Source of the DNA: Lewinellaceae bacterium
Lineage (GTDB): Bacteria > Bacteroidota > Bacteroidia > Chitinophagales > Saprospiraceae
Length of the DNA stretch: 64,000 nucleotides
NCBI GenBank assembly: GCA_020636005.1
Contig: JACJYR010000003.1
Span: 620,001-684,000, forward strand
Reading direction: 5' to 3'
Shown: one piece after another, positions 62,870 to 64,000 of the stretch
Layout of the letters: the number at the start of each line of letters is the position of its first letter
Numbering within the stretch: position 1 is the first letter of the stretch
Notes under the pieces: model-generated
What the model was told of the DNA's origin: nothing
Database searches by the model: none
Seen by the model: only the letters and a program-made list of their open reading frames with translations
Position numbers and translations under genes: made by a program

Positions 62870-63186
62870 TTTGTCACTTCTTTTGCAGGTTAGTTGATTT
62901 ATGGTTTAAAAAACCAAGTTAAGGATTTTGCCATTTTCAGGAAAGACAAATAAAACGCCGTTTATACCATAAAGTTATAACGCTGGACACACTACCGGCC
63001 GTCAGAGGAAAAAGACAGGCGCTAGGCAGGAACCTTTTTCCTTACTGTCCTGCAAGGTGATCTACCAGTACTCCCCTACCCTGCCCGCACCGAAGTGAAC
63101 AAAAGAATAAATTTGTATTGAAGATGGTGAGTTACGAAGTTAAACTGTTGATTGTCAAATTATTAATTCCATCGGATTCTAATCTG
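62870..63186. other. 317-bp gap, no gene seen
   Basis: Contains the phosphatase leader and the motif at 63140-63166. No RNA gene was recognised. Confidence 0.5.
63140..63166. promoter_or_regulatory. Shared upstream motif with inner palindrome TTGATTGTCAA, copy 2
   Basis: Matches 55174-55200 (dps upstream) at 24 of 27 positions. No start codon lies close by; the nearest minus-strand start is that of the phosphatase gene at 62869. Confidence 0.3.
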
Positions 63187-63531
63187 CTAAAAATCTCCGA
63201 TCAACTGGTTCAGCCACCCCAATAGCGCATGTTTGGGCATTAACCCCGAAATATGATCAATGGACTCGCCATCCCGGAAAAAAAATAACGCCGGTAATTC
63301 CTGAATGCCAAGTTGATGGAATATATTTCTACACTTTTCAAAATCCATTCGGTAAAACGACATTTTTTCATGCAAATCCCAGGAAATACTTTTTACAATT
63401 GCATCCATGATCGTCCCTTCCCCTAGCCAATCAGCAGTAAAAACTACTAAAAATGGACGGTGACCTTCCATTTGGAGAAGCTCTTTTAATTCCTCTTCGG
63501 ATATTGTAGGGTATATCACTTTATCATTCAA
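63187..63531 (-). CDS. Thioredoxin-fold protein lacking the CxxC motif
   Basis: The 114-residue protein has the thioredoxin order: PFLVVFTADWLGEGTIMDAI (about residues 26-45), SFYRMDFEKCRNIFHQLGIQ and ELPALFFFRDGESIDHISGL, with the cis-proline in ELPAL. In place of WCGPC the active site reads W35-L-G-E-G39, so both redox cysteines are missing. The single cysteine (in FEKCRNI) is not in an active-site position. It cannot be a disulfide reductase and may bind a partner protein. No signal peptide is visible. Confidence 0.8.
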   Translation of the reverse strand: MNDKVIYPTISEEELKELLQMEGHRPFLVVFTADWLGEGTIMDAIVKSISWDLHEKMSFYRMDFEKCRNIFHQLGIQELPALFFFRDGESIDHISGLMPKHALLGWLNQLIGDF

Positions 63532-64000
63532 ATCAATTCAATTACGCTGTGTGCCGTCAATCTTTGTACTTAGTGGATGAGGTTGATGAAGTTGATTATC
63601 AACCAAATTTACTGTGCCCAAATCTTGGTAGCGAAAGCTACAATAACGATCAGCAAAGTTTGTTTTGTCAGGGAATGGAAGTCAACAGCATTGTTAATTG
63701 AATGATATTCCATTAGCCATAATACCGTTGGGGGTTTTCCCTTTTTTATGTTGTAGAATGGCTAACCATGAAAAGTGTTCAACTCAAAATGAATTAACTT
63801 CTTTTTGGCACATTTTAAAAGAAGCAATATTTACAGACGCTAATTTTCCCTTTTAAATTGGCTATCGGCATTCATTGAGGATTGCCACCAGTCCACCCGC
63901 TGTCCAGAAAATGGCGGCCAGGTGCGACCGGAAAGCAACCTGGGGCAAGCAGAAGTCCTTTCAAAATAATTGCCGATTGATTGAACACCCTTGGCCCCAC
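63532..64000. other. 469-bp right end, no gene recognised
   Basis: A 33-codon frame from the ATG at 63759 (MANHEKCSTQ...) and a minus-strand frame open to the window edge (from about 63855) were seen. Neither resembles a known protein. The GC content rises after 63870. A gene may begin or end beyond the window. Confidence 0.4.

Noticed and set aside
63900..63960. SRP (4.5S) RNA-like stretch around GACCGGAAAGCAACC
   Set aside because: The conserved GGAAG/AGCAG loop pairing of SRP RNA is not matched; it forms a simple hairpin instead.
1..64000. CRISPR arrays, prophage genes, integrases, tRNA and rRNA genes
   Set aside because: No regularly spaced direct repeats, Cas proteins, phage structural proteins or conserved tRNA arm sequences were noticed; the repeats present are palindromic and dispersed.

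Overview
The window reads as a chromosomal segment of a Bacteroidota bacterium, most likely a Saprospiria/Lewinella-like marine or sludge organism. The evidence is the mix of families: two TonB-dependent or OMP_b-brl outer-membrane receptors with carboxypeptidase-regulatory N-domains, a PorV/PorQ-type protein beside a giant secreted protein with a type IX secretion (T9SS)-like C-terminus, DUF6089 and DUF3108 proteins, a Bacteroidota-type ECF sigma operon, and A-rich leaders without clear Shine-Dalgarno sequences. No rRNA, tRNA, CRISPR array, prophage, integrase or intact insertion sequence was recognised. The genus is an inference.

Layout. 0-8.6 kb: edge of a DUF2027/Smr-type gene, an outer-membrane receptor, folC with a small secreted protein, an arginyl/leucyl-tRNA-protein-transferase-like gene, a PlsB-like acyltransferase and engB. 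8.7-11.7 kb: an outer-membrane barrel, then an ECF sigma factor, its probable anti-sigma partner and a DUF4097-like exported protein. 11.8-15.3 kb: lpxB and surE (lipid A and nucleotide housekeeping) with a tryptophan 2,3-dioxygenase gene between them on the other strand. 15.5-21.4 kb: glpD, a PfkB sugar kinase, an exported C1 cysteine peptidase, a PAP2 phosphatase and an outer-membrane protein. 21.5-25.2 kb: a very large outer-membrane protein joining a calcineurin-type phosphoesterase, a region with atypical-kinase-like motifs, and a BamA-like barrel. 25.5-32.5 kb: lipoproteins, rmuC, a DUF6089 barrel, adenine deaminase and a glycine-rich RRM protein.

32.9-42.1 kb is the most distinctive block: a three-gene plus-strand cassette of TonB-dependent receptor, 1384-residue secreted protein with a T9SS-like C-terminal domain, and PorV-family barrel. 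It has a promoter/operator-like region in front and a perfect 36-bp palindrome behind. 42.6-50.5 kb is mostly housekeeping: greA, a HIT protein, ruvC, cobalamin-dependent metH, a cupin, a DUF3108 protein and a flippase-like membrane protein. 50.9-56.9 kb is a minus-strand run of short genes including Dps, Mn-type superoxide dismutase, Hsp20 and CsbD, which looks like a stress-response neighbourhood. 57.4-63.5 kb holds a large GAF protein, an AsmA-like protein, a lipoprotein tyrosine phosphatase and a thioredoxin-fold protein without the CxxC motif.

The intergenic DNA is rich in dispersed palindromic repeats. The clearest are a ~111-bp repeat present in opposite orientations at 21.4 and 48.5 kb, whose hairpin loop is inverted relative to its flanks; a hairpin-plus-tail family at 20.3 and 30.5 kb; a GCCGGCTAAAGCC family at 15.4, 50.6, 57.0 and 57.4 kb; and a nested inverted-repeat element at 25.4-25.5 kb. 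Functional calls rest on motif recognition by eye; no database search was run.
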